A stretch of DNA of 64,000 nucleotides, from positions 9,443,840-9,507,839 of the forward strand of contig OZ007511.1 in the NCBI GenBank assembly GCA_963931865.1, given 5' to 3'. The notes beneath the pieces are model-generated. The model saw only the letters and a list, made by a program, of their open reading frames with translations, did not search any database and was not told the DNA's origin. Of the stretch, positions 12,346 to 23,900 are shown piece by piece. The DNA comes from Axinella damicornis (taxonomy: Eukaryota; Porifera; Demospongiae; Axinellida; Axinellidae). Each line of letters starts with the position of its first letter. Position 1 is the stretch's first letter. The translations under genes were made by a program, and so were the position numbers.

Positions 12346-12384
12346 GGTGTGTAGAGGCTAGGTGTGTAGAGGCTAGGTGTGTAG

Positions 12385-12418
12385 TAGCCTCGTTCCCAAC
12401 GGCCTGGGAATGAGGCTA
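12385..12418. mobile_element. Minimal 34 bp foldback element, TAGCCTCG family
   Basis: TAGCCTCGTTCCCA arm plus its inverted partner ending GAGGCTA, flanked by perfect 9 bp duplications GGTGTGTAG (12376-12384, 12419-12427). The GGTGTGTAG word also occurs in tandem nearby, which weakens the duplication as proof. Confidence 0.55.
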
Positions 12419-12635
12419 GGTGTGTAGGGTGCATGTTTGGGGGTGTGGATGCATCCACACCCCACAACATCTACACACCATGACGTTTTTGTGTTAAACT
12501 CCATTATGTACATGTGTGTACAGCATGTATTTTTGTAGTGTGTGCATGTGCACACTAGCGTCTAAGTGGGCATTAATTGCCATCTGACTGCAGGGGCTAC
12601 TGGTAGGCAGACAACTTATTCTGATGTATAGGTTA

Positions 12636-12769
12636 TTGCACTCAAGTAGGTCTCTTAGCTGTTTTAGAGACCTACCCGTAATCACTGAGGGCGAAGCCCG
12701 AGGTGATTTGCCCTCAGTGGTTATAGGTACATCCCAAAGGTCTGTACTAAGAGACCTGCTTGAGTGCAA
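12636..12769. mobile_element. Small inverted-repeat element
   Basis: Ends TTGCACTCAAGTAGGTCTCT and its inverse (AGAGACCTGCTTGAGTGCAA) frame 134 bp, with further internal self-complementarity around AATCACTGAGGGC and GCCCTCAGTGGTT. Confidence 0.6.
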
Positions 12770-13159
12770 CAACTGGCTTAGACTATGAGTTACATCCTTC
12801 AGTTTTTCTGTATGGAATACAAATATTTGATGAGGTGTCTATTGGACTCGATGATTATAATCAAAGCACAAATATGCATTATTATCATAGTCAAATTGTA
12901 GCTATTGTAGTTCGAGGCTTGCTAATGGTGCACCCTTGCATACAAGGTCAAAGCAAAGAGGATATCTTGTTGGGCATGAAGAAGAATAATAAGTGTGTAG
13001 CTGCCAAGTTTTCAAAAGCATCTTCAGGGACACTTCCATGATCTGCCCCTAGCCCGGTAGTCAAAGGAGATGCATACTGGTGCTGCTTTCCATTGATGTG
13101 CGTTACATGTAACAAGCACCAAAAAATTTAATGTATTACCCCTAGACTGAATACCTGGA

Positions 13160-13233
13160 AACTCCTCACTCCATGGTGGATCAAAATGGCATTCCCTCCT
13201 TGGCTTCTTTGCTGCAGGAACACCCAGAGCCAT
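13160..13233 (-). pseudogene. Possible transposase zinc-finger N-terminal fragment
   Basis: Minus-strand translation contains AAKKPRRECHFDPPWSEEF, which resembles the start of zinc-finger-like N-terminal regions in hAT-type transposase proteins. The match fades after about 25 residues and there is no downstream catalytic part. Very short and uncertain. Confidence 0.25.
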
Positions 13234-14050
13234 AAACTAGCCTTGTGCCAAGGTTCCTACAGCCATGGGAACAAGGCTAGCCATCAGATTCCGTACGGGA
13301 CAAGGAAAGGATTTTGGGACTGTCCCGGACGTTCCGATTATGATGCTGCATAAATCTATTACTGAGATTTTGAGATGAACGGCATAATATCGAGATTTTG
13401 AGAGATTTCATAATACTGTGTGTTCATGCCATCCCGACAGATAGTCTACACTAACTCAATACAAACCAGTTCCACAGACAATTCTATAGAATGTGTGAAC
13501 AACACACGTTCACAATTCACAGTTCACAATTCACAGTTCACAATTCACAGTTTCAATCACACAAAGGTGAAGGTGGGTACATGCAACTGGTACAATTGAA
13601 TCACCCTGAAAGAGTATTCAAGTTGAATAAGGGTGGGAGGTGCAGTGTATATACTTGCAAAGATCTGATTCAACACTCAAACCGCATTGTATTCACCTTA
13701 CACAGTGGCGTGTCCCATACATGGGATAGGATAATCTTGCCTGTTATGTTCCAATGCAAACACCTATCTTGTATGTTGTAACCTGGACAGCATTCTTAAC
13801 TCCAAACATGAAACCAAACCTCTGTTCAAAGTTATCTTCACTGGTATCAGAAAATCAATTATTGATAATAGCAGAAGCACTCAGAAGTACATGAACTTGC
13901 CGCAATTCGAAATGAGTTAAAACTAGCATGCAATGCCTATAACTATAAAAACATAATATGACCTGTCCTTTTTATTTGCATGCAGCGATAGTGAAACTTC
14001 TAGCCTACTATACAAGTACTTTCAATATTCCAGTATCGTTCACTCTGTTC

Positions 14051-15032
14051 CTAGTAATGCTGAAATTGCTGGTTCCTGAGGTATGCAAACTTGGCAGCTT
14101 CAGTCGCTGCAAGAAAGAGAAAATGTGTTATTCCCTCCAGGTTTCAGATGGCGCAAAATGCTGGTTTTGCCAAATTGATGCAACTCTGGCATTATTCAGT
14201 GTAAGAAGACATTATTAAGTATTGAAAGGAACTATAGCATTGCATGGTTATATGCTTGTATGTAATTGTTATAGAATTACTATTTGCAATACCCTACGTA
14301 TATACCATGCATATGAAAGAGTGTTACGTATAAGAATGGACCATTCCAACCCAACGAAGTTCATTGGCATGCAGAAATCTTTGCATATTATATAAGTGCA
14401 TGAGTTGAGGTTATAATTGTTTGAGGGAATCAGATGTTTGCCACCTATGTATGGAAATAGAGTCGTTTCTGCATAGGAATGCATACTAAAGAGTGGGACA
14501 CATTTTCATGTGGGGTCTACCTCCAGTGATCTTTTCCTATATAGGTTCCGACACAACACATCTAGCTTTTCATAAATATTACAGGTAGCTTCGCTCACTT
14601 CGCTCACTCAGCTACTTCCCCCTCATTCGCCTACGTGAGTAATCTGGCGCAGGGCAGCCCTCTGTGCAAAGCTGCTGCTCCCCGATTGCGTCCGCTTCAG
14701 CTGCTGCTCCATGATTGCAGCTGCTGCTCGCCACTTGCGTCCGCTTCAGCCTTCAGCTGCTGCTCCCTGATTGTGTCCACTTCAACTGCTCCCCGATTGC
14801 GTCCGCTTCGGCTGCTGCTCCCCCAATTGCGTCTGCTTCAACTGCTGCTCCCCGATTGCATCCACTTCAACTGCTGCTCCCCGATTGTGTCCGCTTCAAC
14901 TGCTGCTTTCCAGCCCATGCCCAATGTTCTCGAACATTCTTCGCATGCAGAGTTCGAGGTTTAGTAAACTGAAGTATGAAGGTAGCGCGTCACTAGTCTA
15001 GTCCCACCCCATGAACATCCCACTTCCGTCAT

Positions 15033-15100
<68 letters not shown>

Positions 15101-18100
15101 TAATAATATTGATGCCATAATCAGGACATCCTAAACTCGATCATGCAGTTTGTCTCAGTGCTAATATGATATCCACTGAGGAGTGCAGCTAAGTGTGGTA
15201 GATGTTAGAGCTGCATGCAGTGCTCACTTGAGTTCATGAAGCACCACGGAGCATCGGGGACACTGGTTGGACTCCAGCAGCATCCATTTATCTTGCATTG
15301 TTGAGCAGTGATACCAAGGTACCCACATTCTACCCGGTCGGCTGGGTCAGTCTGGCACTGTGCTCCCGTTGCTGAAGGAAAAAAGATTGATTAGTGGCTG
15401 CCCTCAAAGAATAAGCGCACTTCCAGAAGGGCTGAACGAAAATAAATGCCGCCCTTGTTTAAATTAGTAGCCACAGCGTAGCAAGTGAGCAACCTCTGTG
15501 GATGGCTGGGTGAAGCGCTCGAGGAGGGAAGTGAGTGGGATTGTTTTGCTGTGAGCGTACAGAGAGGAGAATAACAGATTGTTGGTCACGTACTCCAAGA
15601 GCTGTCTAGAAAGTTTGGCATTTCCTGATCATGAGGCACCGAGGGCGAGCGACCTATGACCAGGAAAAATCTTTTCGCGAAAGTAATGGCCACAGTTGCA
15701 GTTTCCTACCGTTTTGTCTGATTACGGTACTGAAACAAACTTCAAGCTTCTTTGTAAGCTTTTTCTTCACTATACAAAGCAGTACACCCACAGTACTCCA
15801 ATCCGTTTCTCACTTCTTCGTTCAGTGACTCCCCTCGAATAGTAGCCACAGTAAATCAATAGTAGCTGTGGCATTTGATTGTGAAAGTACGGTACCGTAG
15901 AGTACGTATCAAGCGCCCACCCCCTCCACCCCCTCTTCACACGAAAGTTACTGCATAGGGTCCAAAAGCAGTGTAGAAAGGGCCCACCCATCACAAAAGT
16001 TTTGGGCGAGATTGTGCATTCAAAAAGGCTGATTTACAGTGAAGTATGAACTTTCTCGGTCGAGCATTTCTTCTTCGCAAAGACGCGCGATCAATTTCCT
16101 TGCGTGAGAAATGGACTTATATATTCATAGCCAGTCATTGATATTCATAGCTTACCGCAGCGCTTGTTGTTTGTACAGTGCTGAATGGGTGGGTGGATAC
16201 TACATGCCTAAGTAGTCTGAGTACGCATCTAGTGCCCACCCCCCTGTTCAGCAGCGTTCTAATGTCCCCAAACCCTGGGCGCTTAATACCTCCTCTATGG
16301 TACACGCATATCACTACCGATTTTGGTAGTCCTCATTTATACCCTCAACTTGGCAACCAATTCTACCACTGTGTATAGTTAGTTGCCAAAGATTCCTAAC
16401 CAGCTCATTGTAGAACCAACCTACAATGACTTACTCATCTGAGGTCATTCAGAATGCTGTATCAGAGTATCACGGAGAAATTGGACCCTATCAGCTACCT
16501 GATTGTTCTGAAGTTGTTAAACAATGGGAATTTATTTACAGTAAGGCATGGTTGCTATACAGTAAGGCATGGTTGCTATACAGTAAGGCATGGTTGCTAT
16601 ACAGTAAGGCATGGTTGCTATACAGTAAGGCATGGTTGCTATACAGTAAGGCATGGTTGCTATATAGCTGGTTATTTTTCAACATACGACCAATTATGGA
16701 ATGTCATTCTGCTCTGGAAAAAGCAAAACTGATCATGAAACGTATCCATGGAGGTCCATCTTATAGTATACAATATCTCTGATGGCACAGTGTCTTACCC
16801 TTTTCATGGTAGCACCATGGCTGATGACTGGCCCTAGTTGGACTATAACAGCACCCCCTCACTGCACATTCGATTCCCTCGATGCCAAGGTACCCACACT
16901 CCACTCTGTCGTCAGTCTGGCACTGAGGTTTAGTTTCTGAAATGAAGTACACTCGCAAATCAAAACTGCAAGACATAAACGAAACCAATTGTTTATATAG
17001 ATTGTGCAAACTGGAGCAGCCACAGCCACAGGTGTTTTAATTTTGTACAGTGGTAATTGTAAGTGCATGTTGTATACGGGGAGAACTGCTAGTGTTAATG
17101 ACCGCAACAGCTTCACTCAAGCAGTATAATATAGGATTTGTGACAATTTACGGAAACTTGTCCTTGATCGCAGACTACATGTACGCCCTCAGGCTTGCAA
17201 TGGCTGGCATGCAGAACAACTGTGTACGTATAATATCTCCAGTACATTAAGGACTGTCTATATACATGAACAGCACTATCTTGTTGTGATTTTGATGCTA
17301 TATACCTGAAATACCAAAGAACATTCACCAACTACAGCACTACTACTTGAAAGTGTAGCTCCTTTTGTCACAAAAAGCTAAAGCTCCGCCCCCTGGCACT
17401 CACTGGGCGTGGCCACGCCCACGCCCACTTCATCACCTTCAGCAATCTAAAACCCTTTAGGCGGAATTCTAGTAGCAGGAGGACAGCCTTCATTCTTGGT
17501 ACAGAAGTTAACAAGAACATGTATTTGCTGAATCCTTCCCCGGACAACGGTTCTACCTCTTGGTGCGGCTGCACGGGCAAAATCGACCCATTTTGGCTAC
17601 CTCAAATCATGTCAAATCAGCGGATTTCTCCTCCTTTCTTCCGAGAACGCATTGTTGGAGACTCTCCGGGGTGGGAATCTACAAGTTTGACCTTCGGTCC
17701 ATCCATCGGGCAGAGTTAAGCCCTCTCACCGGAGCGAATAGAATTCCGCCTAATCGCAAATAGCCTACATGGTTTACATAGCACTGACGACAGATTTCAC
17801 AATCCTGGAACAAGGTCCAAAGCGGGCAAAGACTGCCTTCACCTACACTCAACTACCCTACCACTGTAGGTACCGAGGAACCATTTACATCGTCACAGCT
17901 TCATCTCTGGATCACGAAACAAGTGCTCAAAGAGCTGCCTCACATCGCAAGTTAACGAGGTCGCTTCCGTGGACTAATTACATATTTCCGTAATCTCCTC
18001 CGCTTCACGCAGACTATTCAAGACTGCCCTTAGCGCACCCGAGATACTACAAGTTGTAGTTATATATGCATATCCAATTATCGGCAATTCCGCAATTCTG

Positions 18101-18881
18101 TGACAATGCTTTAAGGTAACTTGTAATTTCATTATGACTCACCTATGGTTTCGAAGCAGTATGGCACACCAGAGTCATTAGATTCCTTCCAGCAACACCC
18201 CTTGTTCACACATTGTGTCTGGTTAATCCCAAAATACCCACAGTCCACTTTGTCGCTGTCCTCAACCTGACATTCACCTAGTATGACAACAATAATCATG
18301 ATTGAAATTGTGTACCACTACTGCAGGTATATCGGCTGAGTATTAGTATACTACATGATAATATTATAGTATATAGGGATGAGTGATCTAGGGTATAAGC
18401 GAATTGTTGTGTATTGGTACAGTGGTAAAATGATATTACTGTCACTGGCAAGAGCAACCCAATTCTTGGTTGGCACTGACTGCACACCACATTGGGTGGC
18501 AAGGAAATGTTCTTCTGACAGCTAGGGCTGCAGTGTATAGTTATGGATCTGCTGCACGCAGACCACACAGCCAATGTTGTCAAATAATATTTTCCTGTGA
18601 GTCAGCTAATTTTGTGACACAAGTGCTTGTCGATCATCAAATCCAAATACCTGCCAAAATGACATAATCTGCCACATCTAACCAGTAGAAAACTAACCAG
18701 TGCTGGTATTTTCAGCTTGTTGTAGCTCACCACGACCATGGTTTTCGGAGGCCAGAAGCATCCGAATCACTTGCAGCACTGCCTTGGCCTTTCCTTCCTC
18801 ACGATCATGCAGTGGAGCAGCCAGTGATGGTACGAGCATACTACCTACCAACAGAACTGTCGCCACCAGCTGGAACTTCAT
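14051..18881 (-). CDS. TFF-C: secreted three-trefoil-domain protein (5 coding exons)
   Basis: Spliced CDS, minus strand: exons 18881-18698, 18277-18143, 16936-16799, 15371-15228, 14106-14051; 218 residues, all introns phase 1. Exon 1 has the same signal peptide with the shortest pro-region (PLHDREEGKAKAV), followed by ENTSTG at the donor. Trefoil 1 starts GECQVEDSDKVDC, trefoil 2 CQTDDRVECGYLGI, trefoil 3 CQTDPADRVECGYLGI; all six cysteines are present in each. The tail is STEAAKFAYLRN then QQFQHY, aligning with the tails of TFF-A and TFF-B. Introns are larger than in TFF-B because they hold a 297 bp inverted-repeat element (17457-17753), a 411 bp one (15893-16303) and a 21 bp minisatellite. 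Each domain is most similar to the same-position domain of the paralogues, so duplication copied a gene that already had three domains. Confidence 0.86.
14640..14925. repeat. Minisatellite with GCTGCTCCCCGATTGC-type units
   Basis: Roughly 8-10 degenerate units of about 25-30 bp (GCTGCTCCCCGATTGCGTCC, then GCTTCA plus a few bases), giving Ser/Ala/Leu-rich ORFs in three overlapping frames, which argues against coding. Confidence 0.7.
15033..15099. repeat. (CA)n microsatellite
   Basis: Uninterrupted CA dinucleotide run of about 33 units between the TFF-C tail exon and trefoil 3 exon. Confidence 0.95.
15893..16303. mobile_element. Inverted-repeat element, TACCGTAGAG family, intact copy
   Basis: The left end TACCGTAGAGTACGTATCAA then GCGCCCA matches the inverse of the right end (TGGGCGCTTAATACC then the TATGGTA-like end). 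The interior is shared with the interrupted copy at 27784-29506 (both have GGGTCCAAAAGCAGTGTAG and GCAGCGCTTGTTGTTT). It lies in the TFF-C intron between trefoils 2 and 3. Confidence 0.6.
16538..16663. repeat. 21 bp minisatellite, 6 copies
   Basis: Perfect copies of a 21 bp unit containing CAGTAAGGCATGGTTGCTA. It produces a YSKAWLL heptad in one frame and TVRHGCY in another. Located in the TFF-C intron. Confidence 0.9.
17457..17753. mobile_element. 297 bp inverted-repeat element
   Basis: TTAGGCGGAATTCTA at the left end and its exact inverse TAGAATTCCGCCTAA at the right. No coding capacity. In the TFF-C intron between trefoils 1 and 2. Confidence 0.65.
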
Positions 18882-18993
18882 GACTTCAGGCAATAACAGA
18901 TAGTTGGATCGACAATTGTTCGTCACCTGCAGCTGCAGTTACGTACATATATAGATCTCAACAGCAGATAGCATAATTATGCGATCTAGCTCC

Positions 18994-19013
18994 TTTATAG
19001 GGCACACCACTGT
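18994..19013 (-). promoter_or_regulatory. TFF-C core promoter with TATA-like box
   Basis: The minus strand reads ACAGTGGTGTGCCCTATAAA, identical over 20 bases to the TFF-B block and about 115 bp upstream of the start codon at 18881. Confidence 0.58.
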
Positions 19014-19079
19014 GTAGGGAAGTGGTTGAAAAATGTGTTTTATGGCAGTCTGGGTGAGCCCAATAGTCCAGTGAGACAC

Positions 19080-19330
19080 CTAACTGCAGACAAAAGGGGA
19101 GGGTGGGTAAATGTGCATTCATCGTATGGTATTGAATCACAAAAGAGTAGTCAAGTTATGAAGAAGGGAGGTGCTACTGACTGTACTCAAGTGATAACAT
19201 ACCATACAATGAATGTACTTCACCTCATGGATCCCTGTTTGTGTGATTAAAACTGTGAATGGTGAGACACTGTACTGTGTTGGCTATTCACATACACATC
19301 CAAAATGGCCTGAGAACTGATTTTTACTGA
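19080..19330. repeat. Diverged TFF upstream module
   Basis: Contains AGGGTGGGTAAATGTGC-like and CACTGTACTGTGTTGGCTAT-like sequence resembling 10260-10590 and 13480-13700. Upstream of TFF-C. Confidence 0.4.
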
Positions 19331-19980
19331 TTGAAGTGCTGCAGTGGAAAATTGAGCTACTTCTCAAGTAGGCTTTAGGTAGATGTTATGTTTTCAACCA
19401 GCAACGTACATGCAGCAGCTATCATAAGCAGTGCATGGAACTGACAGTGGGAAAGGTGAGCGGGACCCTCTCCACCAGGCCTTATGGTCACTATCAGGGC
19501 GTCTCTATTCACTGTATATACTGCATGGACTACTGGACTCACCCAAACTGCCAAAAAAGATTTAAGATTGCTGATAAGCATGCTGGAGGGTGCCTGAATG
19601 TTTGAGAAGCCTTAAACTTGGCAATACATCTACGTATCTCATTAGTCCACTAAACCTTTGTCCAACCAACCTTATTGTACCCAAGTTGGTTCTAGCTCTC
19701 CGATGGGAATTCCATGTGCACCCCAAAGGTATCTTCCTTTCAAAACATGAAAATACATAGTACACATGGGAGAACAGAAGAACAGAGTTCCTCAGTTTTA
19801 TCCAAATTAAGCATGCTTACAATACATTTTGCACAGCGCATGCACGAGTATCCCATAACCTTAACACATAATATTGTATATCCTGATCAAAGTGCATCTA
19901 GTGACGGACATCATGGGCAAGTTATGTAATTTGAGGGGCAAGTACAAGTAAAGTCAGTGTCTTGTAAGGAAATGGAGTGC

Positions 19981-19982
<2 letters not shown>

Positions 19983-20011
<29 letters not shown>
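19983..20011. repeat. Poly(C) tract (29 bp) with adjacent polypyrimidine run
   Basis: C29 followed by about 130 bp of C/T-rich sequence. The Pro-rich ORFs here are composition artefacts. Confidence 0.9.
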
Positions 20012-20260
20012 ATTCTTCCTCCCTTCCTCTCCTTTCCTCCCATCCCATCTCTCCCCTCCCTCTCCTGTGCCACACCCCCTCCTCCCATCCCATCTCTCCC
20101 TTCCCTCTCTCGAGCCACATCCCCCTCCTCTCTTCCCTTCCCCCATCACGTACCTGCCTCAAGCCATTGTTGATCTCCTCCCTCAGTTCATTCTCCAGCT
20201 CCATCCTCAACTCCTCTCTTTGGTGATGCAGCACCTAACTAGAGATGTTCATAGAACACA

Positions 20261-20695
20261 TACCCCGCGCGGAACGTCTACAGGATACAGTGCAGCTACA
20301 ATCGACGTGACATCTCTGACGATCGCATCGAACAAGTGCTATCGCGTATACTGTGTTCGTGTATGGCCATATCCAAGGTGTGGGAGTGACCGCTTACCGT
20401 ATATACAACAACGTGCATATTGTGAAGTTGAAGAGGTGGGGCCAAACATTACGAATAATAGGAAATAGCTGGAAAAACAGCCTAAACGAAGCGCCTTGAC
20501 TTCAGTCAGGTACACATAGAGCAGTTTTTTGCTATTTGCTATTGTTTGACTCCCTTTCGATGGTTTATGAGGGTCTATGTGGCAAAAGTTCAATTTTTTT
20601 GGCCTGACAGACAGACGACTGACTGACTGACTGACAGACGACTGACGGACAAAACCGATTGCTTAACCCCGCTTCGCGCATGCGCGCGCGGGGTA
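20261..20695. mobile_element. Inverted-repeat element with TACCCCGCGCG ends
   Basis: The left end TACCCCGCGCG matches the inverse of the right end CGCGCGCGGGGTA. The right subterminal part holds GACTGACTGACTGACAGACG repeats and a TTAACCCCGCTTCGCGCATG stretch. No transposase ORF. Confidence 0.5.
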
Positions 20696-21487
20696 ATTAT
20701 TGTGAGAAGGAGGGGAGGGAGGTATGGTGAAAGAGTCAACTACACTAATACATGTTCATTTGGTATGAAATTTGCACTGCTGTGCTTATGGAGGCATTTG
20801 AAGTGTGGATGGAACAAAATTGGTACCGCATTGTACACAAGGCAGAAGTTCTAGCTCCGAAATCGACTGACTTTGTTAGGGCTGTGGGTATGAAGCATGA
20901 AAATCGGCACTGTTTCGAATTGCTGGTAAGCAACGATGTGTAGCCACACAGAATGGCTTCAAACAAGTAGCAACTAGCTTACTTGGCAGTGATCAGCTAT
21001 TTAGATAAGGTAGTTACACGCTATCTACACAAACCAAGCCACTGGCACTGCCCAGTGTTTCTAGCACACTCGGTTTACTTCGACTAGTGATCACAATTTC
21101 CACTAAGGGCATACCCGCATAATTAATTTCCAAATGCAAAGAGTTAAGGACATGGAAGTTCTACAGCACAAGTCACATTCAGATATTATGCAAGCCTTCC
21201 TAGTGCCCTTGAATTTTATTGCACTAGTACTTTGGTACAGTCCAAATCGATAAGAGAGTAACAAACTCCCTTATCAGCCTCAACACCTTTGGTAATTGGT
21301 TCGTGGACCGGAATTCCTGTTATCTAAAACCAAGGATTACTTAGCCACTCACCGGCCTGTAAAAATCCATGATGTTTTACGTGATGCTGACCTGATCAGG
21401 TATAAAACAGCGACACTTTTCAGTTTATTTCATCTGTTCATAATGGTGGAGATGTGTGTGTTGAGGGATGGGGTAATCAAAACCTAT

Positions 21488-21870
21488 CACACGTGCACAC
21501 ACACCTACACCCCATCACGCACACGCTCCACCTCGCACACACACACCCCACCACGCCACACTCACACACCCCACCACGCGCACGCTCACACCCCACCACA
21601 CTCACGCTCACACCCAACCACACTCACGCTCACACCCCACCACACTCACGCTCACACACCCCACCACACGCACGCTCACACACCCCACCCAGGCTCCCCA
21701 CCCACCCAGGCTACCCCACCCACCCAGGCTACCCCACCCACCCAGGCTACCCCGCCCACCCAGGCTACCCACCCACCCAGGCTACCCCGCCCACCCAGGC
21801 TACCCCGCCCACCCAGGCTCCCCACCCACCCAGGCTACCCCACCCACCCAGGCTCCACCCACTTAGGCTA
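21488..21870. repeat. Two abutting minisatellites (CACCACACTCACGCT and CCCACCCAGGCTA types)
   Basis: A C/A-rich array (about 21488-21685) passes into an 18 bp array of CCCACCCACCCAGGCTAC-type units (about 21686-21870). The Thr/His/Pro-rich ORFs spanning it are open in more than one frame and are not accepted as genes. Confidence 0.8.
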
Positions 21871-22059
21871 TCTACCCACTAACTACCATATTAGGTAAGG
21901 TACTAAGGCTAACTTAGTTTAGGGCTAGGGCTTCGATTAGGCATGAAAATTAAGCCCTAACTCTAAACTAAAGCTTAGCTAACCCTAACCTGAGTGGCTC
22001 GGTACACTGATCGGCTCTCTTTATATACCCACAAGACGCCCGACTGCACGCACACGAAG

Positions 22060-22300
22060 GTCTGCTGGAAACGTGTGTGCGCGAGCGGCGCAGGCACAGT
22101 TCTCTAATTTGATTGGTTGGTCGCCCAAATTTTTTGCCGGGAACTCCGGCCTGGAAACAGGCACGCGTAAACTTTTGGCAATGGTGAGCGTGTGTCTGTC
22201 TCTGTCGTTTTTCTTGGGTCTCCGATGGCGTTAGCCTCCTCCGGTAGGCCATCTTCCACTGCGCTCCCTCTGTTGCTCGGTAGGCAGTAGGCTGGTGCCC
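22060..22300. promoter_or_regulatory. CpG-richer, promoter-like stretch
   Basis: Local CpG content is higher than around it. There is a CCAAT-type GATTGGTTGG sequence and an ATG directly followed by a GTGAGCG donor-like sequence (about 22174-22183). I could not find a downstream exon, so this is only a possible 5' end. Confidence 0.2.
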
Positions 22301-23005
22301 AGCCGCTTGGAACAAGGCTTGGAACTTCCGTGTTGTGACCTGCCCGAGTCTACGAGTCTACTGTGGAAAGAGGATGCAATTTGGGATCGTCCCCATCCCA
22401 GGCCTCTGCAGAATTCAAAGAAAGAGAAGATGACCTCAAGAATGAAGTATGGATTGTCTGATATGAGTGGGTACAAGAGCGCATAAGTAGGTCCTTATGC
22501 GCTCTTGGTGGGTATTCAGTATAGCTAGCTAGTGGAACACATTGTAACACCAGCCAAATCTGGTAGATGAGAACTTGAAACTCTGAATTTGAAACACTGT
22601 CTTGCTATTTGAGTGGCAATAACAGTCAGGGCAACATGGAACCGAAGCCTGGATACACCCTGTATATAGTCTTGCCCAGAACTGTCAAACTGTAGTCTAC
22701 ACTGTTGTAGCTACCACAGTGGTGTGGGGAGGAGAGAATTAGTGGTGACATTTGGCAAATTAAATGCCACTGAATCACTGCCCAACAGATGGCCTATAAC
22801 GCTAAACAATCGTTGTTCTGGGTCATCACATGATAGCCTAGGGACCCACCCTCACACACATGTATGCGCACACAAGTGTGAGAGCCCTCAGGCATAATGC
22901 GAGGACTAGTCTTGGTCCCATACCCAGTGTGCATGGATCGCTTTGGAAGTGATTTATGTGCTGGACGAAAGGCCGAGACTATGTGAGGACCAGAAGGTGC
23001 ACATG

Positions 23006-23217
23006 TAGGCCTCGTCCCCAGGCTCGCACTGTTTTTGGTTGCACACACCAAAGAATGTTCTTTTGTGTGTGCTGCTGTAGTCTCGGACCCAGACCCAAGC
23101 CAACCCCGGCGCAGATCGCTTCCAGTATCACATGCTGATACTGGAAGCGATCCGCACTGGGGTTGGTTTGAATCTGGGGCCGAGACTAGTGCTACTGCAG
23201 TCCTGGGGACGAGGCTA
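23006..23217. mobile_element. Foldback-family element with a second one nested inside
   Basis: Starts TAGGCCTCGTCCCCAGG, ends CCTGGGGACGAGGCTA. Flanking 9-mers GTGCACATG (22997-23005) and GTACACATG (23218-23226) differ at one base. Confidence 0.65.
23078..23188. mobile_element. Nested TAGTCTCG foldback element
   Basis: Starts TAGTCTCGGACCC and ends GGGGCCGAGACTA. The arms carry CCAACCCC and GATCGCTTCCAGTATCA and its inverse. Flanking 9-mers GTGCTGCTG and GTGCTACTG differ at one base. Closely related to 45875-45963. Confidence 0.65.
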
Positions 23218-23480
23218 GTACACATGAAGGAGCTTACATTTTGACCATTAAGCAGGAAATCAGCAAGTAGCTAGCTACGTACGGTATGGACAGTGTTGCT
23301 GCCAATGTGGAATTCAGAGTACCAAAACCACAGCAAGACTGACTCAGCAGTACAGCAGACTCGAAAGGGATGCATACTGTTACAGTAGCTTACGAACTGC
23401 CTATAGGTTCACTCCTGTATATTGTAGACCTTATACTAGAGATCAACAACAGCACTATTGAGGTAACAGTGTTGCTCAAG

Positions 23481-23900
23481 TAGCCTCATTACCAGGCCGT
23501 TTCCATCGCCAGTATTCCAGTATGAAATACGTTGGGGGAAGGCCTGGCTAGCCTGGGAGATCTGGTCATGTGCGTGGCCATCTGGTAGACACATGCATAT
23601 GGTAGACACACGGAGGGTGGTGCCCAATGAAGAATCTTGATGTCCTGTCTTGTAATGTCTGTCCAAAGGCTGGATGTCAGAGCATTCGCAAGGCAGATGA
23701 TCAATACCATTCATTGTTCACAACGCCGGGGACAGATCGACGCGAAACAGGTATTATAATGGTTGGACACTGCCTTCTGTGTGTCTACCATCTGTCTACC
23801 TGATGTCATCATGAGTGACCAGATCTCCCAGGCCTTCCCCCGCTGTATTTCATACTGGAAGCGATCAAATACTGGCGGTGGAATGGCCTGGAATGAGCTA
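23481..23900. mobile_element. 420 bp foldback-family element with perfect 9 bp target duplication
   Basis: Starts TAGCCTCATTACCAGGCC and ends GGCCTGGAATGAGCTA, flanked on both sides by TTGCTCAAG (23472-23480, 23901-23909). The arms extend through CGCCAGTATTCCAGTATGAA and the inverse. No ORF of note. Confidence 0.75.

Noticed and set aside
16426..16782. 118-residue ORF with YSKAWLL repeats
   Set aside because: Generated by a 21 bp minisatellite inside a TFF-C intron; other frames are also open.
21296..21898. Thr/His/Pro-rich 200-residue ORF
   Set aside because: Mostly microsatellite and minisatellite; the first 45 codons have no recognised domain and no clear splice partners.
21905..21985. 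TTTAGGG and CCCTAA-like words suggesting telomeric sequence
   Set aside because: Only isolated, degenerate copies forming a short inverted repeat; no tandem TTAGGG array.
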